From Cytophaga hutchinsonii ATCC 33406 (GTDB taxonomy: Bacteria > Bacteroidota > Bacteroidia > Cytophagales > Cytophagaceae), in NCBI RefSeq assembly GCF_000014145.1, contig NC_008255.1, positions 1,427,501-1,491,500 of the forward strand: a stretch of DNA of 64,000 nt. The letters run 5' to 3'. The position numbers were made by a program, and so were the translations under genes. Position 1 is the stretch's first letter. Each line of letters opens with the position of its first letter. Positions 9,901 to 18,600 of this stretch are shown piece after piece. Below the pieces are notes generated by a model that saw only the letters and a list, made by a program, of their open reading frames with translations, had not been told where the DNA came from and ran no database searches.

Positions 9901-10747
9901 CTATTATGTATCACAGACAACAAACGGCTGTGAAAGTGCGCGCGCAGTAATTGCGGTAACCATACATACCTTACCTGCAGCAACGATCACGGCATCCGGT
10001 TCTACAGCCATTTTACCGGGCGGCAGCGTATTGTTGAATGCAAACACGGGTACCGGTTTCGCCTATAAATGGTTTAGAGGTACAACTCAGTTAAGTATAG
10101 CTTCAGCATACGAAGCTAATACAGCAGGTGCTTATACCGTAGAGGTTACGAATGCAAACGACTGTAAAGCTGTATCTGCAGCAACGATTGTAACGTCAGC
10201 AACGAATCAGCCTTCGGTTATTACGATTACCTCTCCATTGCCTGATGCAACGATTAAAGGTGCAATAACTATTTCGGCAGACATTTCAGACGCAGATGGT
10301 GCTATTACACGTGTCGAGTTTCTGGATGGTACTACTGTGATCGGTACAGCTGCAGCAGCGCCGTATACATTTGTCTGGAATACGCCGGGCGCAGGAGAAC
10401 ATTCTATAACGGTTCGGGTTACGGATCAAAATGGCGGTGTAACAACTTCAGCACCGGTAACAATAACTTCTGAACAAATTACTACTGCTGTACAATCTGC
10501 CAATAGCATTCAGGCTTTTGTATATCCGAATCCTTCTGCCGGAGAAGTGTTTATTGAAACGGAAACCGATCTTTCAACGGCTGATTTTACGGTGGTTGAT
10601 GTATTGGGTAAAGAAGTATCCTTATCGGCCATGGTTACAGGAAATGGCGCAACGGTTGATCTGAGTAATTTAAGTGTAGGGACTTATGTATTACTTGTGA
10701 GAGACGGGAATTCCATTTTAAGAAAAAAAATAACACTTATAAAATAA
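6920..10747 (+). CDS. secreted CE15 glucuronoyl esterase with CBM9-like, Ig-like repeats and T9SS sorting domain
   Basis: 1275 residues. CE15 enzymes cleave the ester between glucuronoxylan side chains and lignin. Seen: signal peptide 1-25 (cut at SFA-Q); catalytic domain about 30-400 with the nucleophile motif GCSYAGK (Ser229), AQESGGGG (Glu252, 23 residues later, the spacing I recall for characterised CE15 enzymes) and GGHDHC (His357/359). Then a bacterial Ig (Big_7-like) domain about 417-506, a CBM9-like carbohydrate-binding domain about 508-705, Ala/Thr-rich Ig-like cassettes about 707-1090, a second Big_7-like domain about 1097-1190, and a type-A T9SS C-terminal domain from about 1200 (VYPNPSAGE to KKITLIK). 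Expected location: outside the cell or on its surface. It is first in a three-gene xylan cluster but has its own terminator. The activity call rests on motifs only. Confidence 0.9.
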   Translation: MKIKRQIKNSILLFILNLFAATSFAQIPLVYEVENTGASCTAPPLPAVAQLPSYAMLPDPFAWSNGSGRIASFADWSCRRNEIKREIEQYEIGVKPPKPANITATYTGGVLTVRVTENGKTLTLTSNVTMPTGTGPFPVVIGMNARTGQLPTNLFNGVIQIPFNHDQVAKYTQGDRDPSYPFFQLYPNLTSNGYYSAWAWGISRLIDGIELVQAQLNADTKRIAVTGCSYAGKMALFAGAFDERIALTIAQESGGGGVNAWRVSETIGNVEKISNTNYAWFMQSLKTNFQNGNAVKLPYDHHELMAMIAPRALLVLGNPPFEWLGDESGYVSSRAAQEVWTTLGVPERFGFSFRGGHDHCSLPSASNAEVTAFVDKFLRNSTTANTNIAVHSFPNTDYNKWIAAWKGYVLPPVNTNSPAVTVTAPATNASYAEGEPITITATATPKTGTITQVEFYQGTTLLGTDAAAPYTFTWANAPAGKYQITAKATTSASHAGTSAAITVLVTKAIFQTGTAPAIDGTVDAAWSNYTAVPITNILSGTVSSAADLSGNWKAMWDATNLYVLVQVTDDVKRNDAGTDVYNDDGVEIYFDFGNNKPMAYGANDHQYTFRWNDATAAYEINGHSVAGITKGSTNTTGGYIMEVRIPWVTIGGVPAANSLHGFDVMINDDDNGAARDKKIAWTATADDTWNNPSLMGTIVLKGLDCTPPAATITATGATTVCSGTSVTLNANAGTGFTYIWKKDDTVIAGATAASYAATTSGSYTVTVTSGACAATSTATLVTVNTAPAAPTVAATVAYCQNETAAVLTATGTGLKWYTAATGGTSTNALTPETGTAGSRNYYVSQTTNGCESARAVIAVTIHALPAATITAGSPTTFCTGGSVLLTASTGTSYVWKRGATLVGTAATYTAAESGSYTVEVTNVATCKAVSTATAVTVTTAPAAPAVAATVAYCQNETAAVLTAAGSGLKWYTAATGGTSAAALIPETGTAGSRNYYVSQTTNGCESARAVIAVTIHTLPAATITASGSTAILPGGSVLLNANTGTGFAYKWFRGTTQLSIASAYEANTAGAYTVEVTNANDCKAVSAATIVTSATNQPSVITITSPLPDATIKGAITISADISDADGAITRVEFLDGTTVIGTAAAAPYTFVWNTPGAGEHSITVRVTDQNGGVTTSAPVTITSEQITTAVQSANSIQAFVYPNPSAGEVFIETETDLSTADFTVVDVLGKEVSLSAMVTGNGATVDLSNLSVGTYVLLVRDGNSILRKKITLIK
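9275..9505 (+). repeat. 231-bp Ig-cassette repeat, copy 1
   Basis: Near-identical at DNA level to 9737-9967. It encodes the cassette with YCQNETAAVLTATG, LKWYTAATGGT and YYVSQTTNGCES. Equal length (231 bp) and a 462-bp offset show duplication of a two-cassette unit. Confidence 0.85.
9737..9967 (+). repeat. 231-bp Ig-cassette repeat, copy 2
   Basis: Second near-identical copy of 9275-9505 in the same gene. Related cassettes recur in both following genes, around 14390-14600 and 18960-20110. Confidence 0.85.
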
Positions 10748-10776
10748 TAATCACTCATAATTCAGTCAGCTGCGGC

Positions 10777-10806
10777 AGCCCTTCGTTTTAAACGGAGGGC
10801 TTTTTT
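10777..10806 (+). terminator. terminator after the CE15 gene
   Basis: A 12-bp stem (AGCCCTTCGTTT with AAACGGAGGGCT) is followed by six T residues. Confidence 0.92.
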
Positions 10807-10985
10807 ATGAGATATGCCGAAAGCTTAAAACGGAATGCTAAACGGGGAATGCTTACTGCCAGATCTATCCGTAGTTCACCACAATCTATAGAATGATTTA
10901 TAATGCAGATTGTCAGGCCCGGTTGAGCGCTTGACCATTCAGCAGTTTTTGAAAAAGTTTCTTTTTTATTGCTGTTCTTTTGGCT

Positions 10986-11022
10986 GTTCTTTTGCCTTTG
11001 CGCCGCGGCCGAGCAAAAGAAC
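10986..11022. repeat. inverted repeat in the spacer between the CE15 and GH10 genes
   Basis: GTTCTTTTGC and GCAAAAGAAC flank a GC-rich 17-nt loop. No T-run follows. The 478-bp spacer shows no gene; it presumably carries the promoter of the next gene, but I could not identify one with confidence. Confidence 0.6.
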
Positions 11023-11225
11023 CAAAAAATTAAGGCTGTTCACGGCGGCGAATCAAATAAGCTATATAGTATCTCGATCCTGAAATTAGTATAGATATAA
11101 CTGAATTTTTACTGTTTACAATTTTGCCCCGGGTTCGTAGCTCTGTAAATCCGTGTCTGGACCTTAGAATATGGATTATACAAACTCATCCTTCAGCTTA
11201 AAAACACGTTTAAATATAGAAACAT

Positions 11226-14200
11226 ATGAAGCATAGATTTATTGCCGCATTCTTCTGGGCTTTTTTTACATGGGTGTTAACGCCTCAGGCTTTTTCACAG
11301 GACCCCAATTTTCATATTTACCTTTGCTTCGGGCAATCGAATATGGAAGGGCAGGGACCGATTGAAGCGCAGGACCAGACTGTTGACAGCCGTTTCCGCG
11401 TGATGCAGGCAGTAAGCTGCACGGGTCAGCCTCAGAATGCCTGGCGGACAGCAACGCCGCCTATTGCGCGATGTAATACCAAAATAGGGCCATCGGATTA
11501 TTTTGGCCGTGAAATGGTTAAAAATTTACCGGCGAATATAAAAGTTGGTATTGTACATGTGTCTGTGGCAGGTTGTAAAATTGAACTGTTTGATAAAACA
11601 AATTACAATACCTATCTGAATAGTCTTTCATCCGCAGATCAATACATTAAAACAACTGCCGGTCAATACGGTGGTAATCCGTATGGCCGTTTGGTTGAAC
11701 TGGCAAAACTTGCACAGAAAGATGGTGTGATCAAAGGGATTCTGCTGCATCAGGGAGAGTCTAATACAGGTGATCAGGCCTGGGCTACTAAAGTAAATAA
11801 TGTATATAAAAATCTTCTTGCAGATCTTGGCCTTACCGCAGCGAATGTTCCGCTATTAGCCGGACAGGTTGTTGATGCGGCACAGGGCGGTCTTTGTGCC
11901 AGTATGAATACAACCATAAATGCGTTGCCGAATACCATACCAACAGCACATGTCATTTCTTCCAGCGGTTGTACCGATCAGTCAGATAATTTACATTTCA
12001 CAACAGCAGGATATAGATTGCTTGGAACAAGATATGCGCAAACCATGCTTTCCCTTCTGAATATAACTGCAGCGGCAGCCCCGGTAGTAACATTAACGGC
12101 ACCAACAGCAACCAGCTTTACAGCGCCTGCAAGTATTACCATTACCGCAACCGCAACCGATGCAGATGGAACAATTTCAGCTGTGAAATTCTATAACGGT
12201 AGCACCTTATTAAGTACGGTAACAACTTCTCCATATACATACAGCTGGACAAATGTTGGAGCAGGGACATACAGTATTACCGCGGTTGCAACGGATAACT
12301 CCGGCAGCAGCACAACTTCAACGGCTAAAAGTGTTACGGTAACAACTACTACATCAACAACTAACCCGATCGGGAAATGTAAAGGAAAATATTTCGGAAA
12401 CATTATTGCAAACAGTGTTCCTTCTACCTATACTACATACTGGAACCAGGTAACTTCAGAGAACTCCTCTAAATGGGGATCTGTAGAAAATACACAAGGT
12501 ACCTATAACTGGACAGGTTCAGATCTGGCTTACAACTGGGCAAAAAATAACGGCGGTTTATTCAAATACCACGCGTTTGTATGGGGTCAGCAGGCGCCCG
12601 GCTGGGTGTCAACAGCATCAGCAGCTACAATCACAGCGGCTGTACAGAATTATATCAAAGCATGTTCTACACACTATGCGCCAATGGGCGGGCTTAAAAT
12701 GATCGATGTGCTGAATGAGCCCGTAAACACAGCGATGCCTGGTAATATGAAGGCAGCACTTACAGCCGGTTACAAAGCTGAGCCAGCAAATGCCAACGAT
12801 CTGAACAACCCGTACGGATGGGTGATCTGGCCGTTCCAGCTTGCGCGTAAATATTTTCCGGATGCGGTATTGCTGATCAACGAATACAATGTTGAGATGA
12901 ACTGGAACAACTGCAGAGCTCCGTATCTGGAAATGGCCAATGCGGTAAAGAATGCCCCAAACCTTACGGACGGAAAGAAAAACCTGATTGATGGGGTAGG
13001 CTTGCAATGCCATGGCATTGATAATCTGACGGCAGCAAACTTTAAAGCCTGTATTGACGAGATCTGGACTAAAACCGGATTGCCGACACACATTACAGAA
13101 TTTGATCAGCAGGCAGATCCGAATGAAGCGAAACAAACGTCTGTATATTCTTCTTTAATACCTGTAGCCTGGGAGCACCCGCACGTAGCAGGGATCACAC
13201 TTTGGGGATACATACAGGGAACTACCTGGAGAAACGGTAACGGCACGTCCGGCGCAAACGGTACAGATTCAGGTATCATGTATGCAAATGGCACACCACG
13301 TCCGGCACTGACCTGGCTGATAAACTATATGGCGGGGAAGCCAAGTCTGTCGTGCTGTCCGGCACCGTTCCCGTTTGCAGACTGTTCAAGCGGCAGCAGC
13401 CCGGTAGTAAGCCTTACTGCTCCGGTAAACAATGCGACGTATGCGGCAGGGGCCACTGTTACATTAACTGCTGCGGCAACCGATGCCGATGGTACGATTT
13501 CTAACGTAGAATTTTATAGCGGTACAACTTTATTGGGAAGTAAAACAACAGCGCCGTATTCTTATAGCTGGGCTACTGTTGCTGAAGGCGTTTACACAAT
13601 TACAGCCGTGGCTACGGATAATTCAGGCAACAAAACCACTTCCACTGCCATAACAATCACCGTTGGTAATCCTAAAAAAGAATTGATCAACAATGGCGAA
13701 TTTGATAGCGGAACAACTGGCTGGACTTTGCAGAACAATAATAATGCAACAGGCACCATGTCGGTTGTAACCAATGGAAATTTATCCGGCACCAATTCAT
13801 TACGTGTGTGTCCTTCTTCAAATCCGGGTACTATTGAATGGCATGTGCAGGTAAGCCAGACAACACCGGTTGTTGCAGGTAAAACCTATCAGATAAGCTT
13901 TATGGCTAAGGCAGATGCTGCCCGACAGATGTCTGTGAACCTGCAGGAACTTGCAAGCCCTTATACAACCTATTTTTCACAGACAATTGATCTTACAACA
14001 GCTGCACAGACATTTAGCTTTACGTATACAGCAGATGTAACAGATGCAACCGCGCTGATGAAATTTTATGCAGGTGCAAACAGCATCTGTCTGAATATAG
14101 ATAAGGTATCTATGACTGAAGGCAACTTTGTCCTTACGCCAGTAATTACACCGGCAGGTTTAACAACGTTCTGTACAGGCGGCAACGTTATTCTGAATGC

Positions 14201-15470
14201 AAATACCGGTACCGGATATACCTATCAATGGAAAAAAGATGCAGCCGATATTACGGGAGCTACCGCTGCAGCTTATACAGCAACGCAATCCGGAAGTTAT
14301 ACCGTAACCATTACGGCAAACGGCCAGACAGCAACTGCTCCGGCTGTTGCTGTAACCGTAAACGCTTTACCCGCTGCACCTGCCGTTACAACACCTGTTA
14401 CCTATTGCGTAAATGCAACAGCTGTACCGGTAACGGCTGCAGGCACCGCCCTGAAATGGTATGATGCTGCAACAGGCGGGACAGTGGTAACCGCACTGAC
14501 ACCATCTACATCGGCTGCTGGTACTACAAATTATTATGCATCGCAAACTGTAAACGGATGTGAAAGCTCAAGAGCAACTCTGGTGGTAATTGTAAATGCC
14601 CTACCAGCGGCTGCAATTACTGCCGCAGGGGCCACAAACATCTGCCAGGGAAATTCAGTGATACTTACAGCCTCAGCGGGTACTTCTTATATCTGGAAAA
14701 ACGGGAATACGCAGGTTGGTACTACGGCAAGTTATACAGCCACAGCAGCTGGTTCGTATACGGTAGAAGTTACAAATGCTGGCGGTTGTAAAGCTGTTTC
14801 ACCAGTAACTACGGTTGCTGTAACCAGTATACCAGCGGCAACAATCACCGCAACAGGTTCAACAACATTCTGTCAGGGTGGTTCGGTACTGCTTACGGCC
14901 TCAGCGGGTAGTTCTTATATCTGGAAAAACGGCAATACACAGGTTGGTACTGCGGCAAGTTATACAGCAACAACAGCAGGTTCATACACCGTGGAAGTTA
15001 CCGGTTCAGGAAACTGCAAAGGAACGTCCGGAACAACAACGGTTACGGTAACGATTCCGACAATCTGGTTTGCGGATACAGATAATGATGGTTTAGGTGA
15101 TGCTGAAAACACACGTGCAGCCTGTGAAAAACCTGCCGGATACGTTTCAACAGCCGGAGATTTATGTCCTGCCGACCCTGCCAAAACAGTTCCGGGAACA
15201 TGTGGCTGCGGGCTGCCGGAAACCGATTGTATTTCAACAGATATAGACTTTTCTTCGGTTCAACAGGATTTTATGCTATTCCCGAATCCTGTAACGCTTC
15301 AGACCTTATATTTCTCTGAAAGCATCAGCGGAACGGTATACGATTCAAAAGGATCGCTGGTATTTTCATTTACAGAACTGGAATCCATTGATACAGGCAT
15401 ATTGGAAAATGGATTGTATCTGATCTATACAAAAACAGGTGATACCTATAAGTTTTTGGTTTCCAGATAG
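11226..15470 (+). CDS. secreted CE6 acetylxylan esterase + GH10 xylanase fusion, T9SS cargo
   Basis: 1414 residues. Seen in order: signal peptide 1-25; SGNH/CE6-type esterase about 28-280 with Ser38 in GQSNMEGQG, HQGESNTGD (175-183) and the Asp254-x-x-His257 pair; Big_7-like domain about 285-375; GH10 endo-xylanase about 380-705 with acid/base Glu498 (VLNEPV) and nucleophile Glu625 (HITEFD); second Big_7-like domain about 725-817; CBM4_9-like domain about 817-965 (NNGEFDSGTTGWTL); Ig-like cassettes about 966-1278; a calcium-binding-like DTDNDGLGD segment near 1283; C-terminal sorting domain from about 1347 (LFPNP). Known: CE6 removes acetyl groups from xylan and GH10 cuts the backbone, so one molecule can deacetylate and cleave. 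The sorting domain is more divergent than those of the two neighbours. Confidence 0.92.
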   Translation: MKHRFIAAFFWAFFTWVLTPQAFSQDPNFHIYLCFGQSNMEGQGPIEAQDQTVDSRFRVMQAVSCTGQPQNAWRTATPPIARCNTKIGPSDYFGREMVKNLPANIKVGIVHVSVAGCKIELFDKTNYNTYLNSLSSADQYIKTTAGQYGGNPYGRLVELAKLAQKDGVIKGILLHQGESNTGDQAWATKVNNVYKNLLADLGLTAANVPLLAGQVVDAAQGGLCASMNTTINALPNTIPTAHVISSSGCTDQSDNLHFTTAGYRLLGTRYAQTMLSLLNITAAAAPVVTLTAPTATSFTAPASITITATATDADGTISAVKFYNGSTLLSTVTTSPYTYSWTNVGAGTYSITAVATDNSGSSTTSTAKSVTVTTTTSTTNPIGKCKGKYFGNIIANSVPSTYTTYWNQVTSENSSKWGSVENTQGTYNWTGSDLAYNWAKNNGGLFKYHAFVWGQQAPGWVSTASAATITAAVQNYIKACSTHYAPMGGLKMIDVLNEPVNTAMPGNMKAALTAGYKAEPANANDLNNPYGWVIWPFQLARKYFPDAVLLINEYNVEMNWNNCRAPYLEMANAVKNAPNLTDGKKNLIDGVGLQCHGIDNLTAANFKACIDEIWTKTGLPTHITEFDQQADPNEAKQTSVYSSLIPVAWEHPHVAGITLWGYIQGTTWRNGNGTSGANGTDSGIMYANGTPRPALTWLINYMAGKPSLSCCPAPFPFADCSSGSSPVVSLTAPVNNATYAAGATVTLTAAATDADGTISNVEFYSGTTLLGSKTTAPYSYSWATVAEGVYTITAVATDNSGNKTTSTAITITVGNPKKELINNGEFDSGTTGWTLQNNNNATGTMSVVTNGNLSGTNSLRVCPSSNPGTIEWHVQVSQTTPVVAGKTYQISFMAKADAARQMSVNLQELASPYTTYFSQTIDLTTAAQTFSFTYTADVTDATALMKFYAGANSICLNIDKVSMTEGNFVLTPVITPAGLTTFCTGGNVILNANTGTGYTYQWKKDAADITGATAAAYTATQSGSYTVTITANGQTATAPAVAVTVNALPAAPAVTTPVTYCVNATAVPVTAAGTALKWYDAATGGTVVTALTPSTSAAGTTNYYASQTVNGCESSRATLVVIVNALPAAAITAAGATNICQGNSVILTASAGTSYIWKNGNTQVGTTASYTATAAGSYTVEVTNAGGCKAVSPVTTVAVTSIPAATITATGSTTFCQGGSVLLTASAGSSYIWKNGNTQVGTAASYTATTAGSYTVEVTGSGNCKGTSGTTTVTVTIPTIWFADTDNDGLGDAENTRAACEKPAGYVSTAGDLCPADPAKTVPGTCGCGLPETDCISTDIDFSSVQQDFMLFPNPVTLQTLYFSESISGTVYDSKGSLVFSFTELESIDTGILENGLYLIYTKTGDTYKFLVSR

Positions 15471-15483
15471 TAACTGTATTTCT

Positions 15484-15536
15484 AAATACCATAAAAAAAG
15501 GCCGTAACATTGTTACGGCCTTTTTTTATGGTATTT
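15484..15536 (+). terminator. terminator with 26-bp perfect stem
   Basis: Perfect complementarity spans 15484-15509 and 15511-15536; the GC core is GGCCGTAACA/TGTTACGGCC, with A- and T-tracts either side. The symmetry means it could work in both directions. Confidence 0.94.
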
Positions 15537-15642
15537 TACCGTTCTTTTGTTTACTTTTTTTACGCCTGTGCGTAGTTCCTGAAAGTTTGATGTTTGCACG
15601 GAATCAATATAATTCTGTGCTGTAATATATAACCGTTATACT

Positions 15643-18600
15643 ATGAAAAAATCTGTTTCTGTTTTTGTTGCCCTGTTTTGTTGTGCGTTTTTTTACGCAG
15701 TTTCATCGAAGGCTCAGATTCCAGCTGCATACCAGGTAGGTACATGGAAAAATTTTAAACCTGCCGCGGTAACGTACACATTTGATGATAACACCAGCAA
15801 TCAGATTCCGGTTGCCATTCCATTATTAAATACCTACGGTTTTAAATCGACCATATTTGCTGTAACGCAGAGCATGAGCCCGAACTGGGCAAACATGAAA
15901 ACGGCAGCCAATGCCGGACACGAGATCGGCAGTCATACTGTAACACATAATAACTTAAATGGCGCGGCTATATCTGCACAGGATACAGAGCTGAAGAATT
16001 CGCAGGCAACCATTAACAGTAATATCACTACGCAGAAATGTTATACGGTAGCGTATCCGAATTGTAATATCGGAGATGTATCAACCATTCAGAAATATTA
16101 CATTGCGGGAAGAACATGCAGCGGTCAGATCATACCGAGTTCGCCGACTGATTTTTATAATTTAAGTTCAATCATATGCGGCAATACAGGTGTAAACACC
16201 GCCAATGATATGAATACACGTGTCAACAGCGCAAAAACTTCAGGCGGCTGGTGTGTGTTTTTAATACACGGCATTGATGGCGATGGCGGTTATTCGCCGC
16301 TTGCATCGAGCGTACTGAGCAGTCACCTTTCTTATGTGAATACCAATACAGCCGATTATTGGGTAGGCACATTCGGTAACGTAGCTAAATACATTAAAGA
16401 ACGTAATGCCATGTCTATTGCAGAAACTACTGTAACAGCAGATTCCCTGAGAATGACGCCGACAGATAATCTGGACAATACCATTTATGATGCGGCTATA
16501 ACTATCCGCCGTCAATTGCCTTCAGGCTGGACTGCCGCGCGTGTTATGCAGGCAGGTACAATTATTACTTCGACAATTGTTACGGTTAATACTGTTAAGT
16601 ATGTACAGTTTGATGTGGTTCCGGATAAAGGTGTGTATACATTAGCGAATGCTGCTGTTACCAATCCGGGCTGTGCAACTGCTGCACCAACGGTTTCGCC
16701 GGTGTCATTTGTGCAGGGAGCTGCCGCAACGGCATTAACAGCTACCGGTACAGCATTAAAATGGTACGGTACAAATGCAACAGCCGGCACGGCCAGTACA
16801 ACAGCACCAACACCATCTACGACTGCAGCCGGTTCAACAACCTATTATGTTTCACAGACGCTAAACGGATGCGAAGGTCCGAGGGCAGCACTTGTAGTAA
16901 CCGTAACGGCTTCCGGTACAGGTAATACAAGCTGTAACGAAACAGGGCAGGGAGCATATTATACAGGCGTATACAGAAATATGTTCAAAGAATTGCTTAA
17001 TAAGACAGATGCAGAAGTAAAAGCAAAGGTTGATGCTGCTTTTCAGCATTTCTTCTACGGCAGTTCCACTCAAAAACTATATTATGAAGTAGGTACTGAT
17101 ATGGCTTATATACAAGATATCGCTAACAATGATGTGCGTTCAGAAGGGATGTCTTATGGCCTTATGATCTGTGTGCAGCTTGATAAAAAGGCAGAGTTTG
17201 ATAAATTATGGAAATGGACGAAGACTTATATGCAGCATAATTCAGGTAACCTGGATGGATTTTTCCGCTGGCAGTTAAATACAAACGGAGGCGTTATTGA
17301 TAATAATCCTGCACCAGATGGTGAAGCTTATTTTATAACGGCATTGTTTTTTGCTGCTAACAGATGGGGTAATGGAACCGGTATTTACAATTACAGTGCA
17401 GAAGCTCAAGCTGTATTAAGTAAAGTGCAGAGTAAGACAGGTGCCGGAGGCATAAACAGCTTATTCAATACCAATTCCAAGCTGATTACTTTTGGACCGA
17501 ATGGCGGATCGTATGATTTTACAGATCCTTCCTACAATCTGCCAGGGTTTTTTGAACTTTGGGGAAGATGGTCCACTTCAAATACTGCGTTCTGGCAACA
17601 GACACCTGCAGCGGCAAGAAAGCTGATCCGCGACGCTTCACATTCTACTTCGGGCCTTACAGCAGATTATTCTAACTTTGACGGTACGCCTAAAACAACA
17701 TCATTCAACAGCGACAGTCACCGGTTTATGTACGATGCGTGGCGCACCATTATGAACCTGGGTATGGATTATCACTGGTTTAAGGTAGATGCCCAGCAGC
17801 CTGTTATCGCAGAGAGGTATCTGAACTTTTTTAAAAATCAAGGTTCGAATTATAAAAATCATTACGACTGGAACGGATCAAATGCCGGCGGAGATCATTC
17901 AACGGGCCTTGTAGCCTGTAATGCCGTAGCGTCTTTAGCTGTTACAAATACAACACTTACTACTCCGTTTGTACAGGAATTCTGGAGTACAGGCCTTCCT
18001 ACCGGTACGTATAGATATTACGATGGTATGTTATACCTGCTTGGTATGTTAAACTGCTCCGGTAATTTCAAAGTATGGAAGCCTGAATGTCCGAATACCT
18101 GTGCGACACCTGCACCAACTGTTGCCGCAGCTGTTATTAATTACGACCTGAATGCTGCAGCTACAGCATTAACGGCAACGGGTACTGCTGTTAAATGGTA
18201 TACGGTGGCAACAGGCGGTACTGCTTTAACAACAGCACCAACACCTTCCACTTCGGTTACCGGAACAATGGTATATTATGCCGCACAGACATTAAATGGC
18301 TGTGAAGGCCCACGTGTTTCTGTAACAGTTAACGTAGTAAACAATTATAAAATATATAAAGTAAGTGCTCCGGTAGCGGTAGACGGTACGGTAGACGAAG
18401 TATGGAACAATGTAAATGTGCTGCCTGCTGCCGCAACTAAATTGTTGTCAGGTACCGTTACAAACAGCGCAGACTTATCGGGTAATTTTAAAGCACTATG
18501 GGATGATACTTACCTGTATATACTTGCTGATATTACGGATGATGTAAAAATAAGCGAAAGTACAAATGCTTACGATGATGACGGCGTAGAAGTTTATATT

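Noticed and set aside
9275-9967. Regular repeats as a CRISPR array
   Set aside because: Repeats are 231 bp, in frame and coding; no short repeat-spacer pattern and no cas gene.
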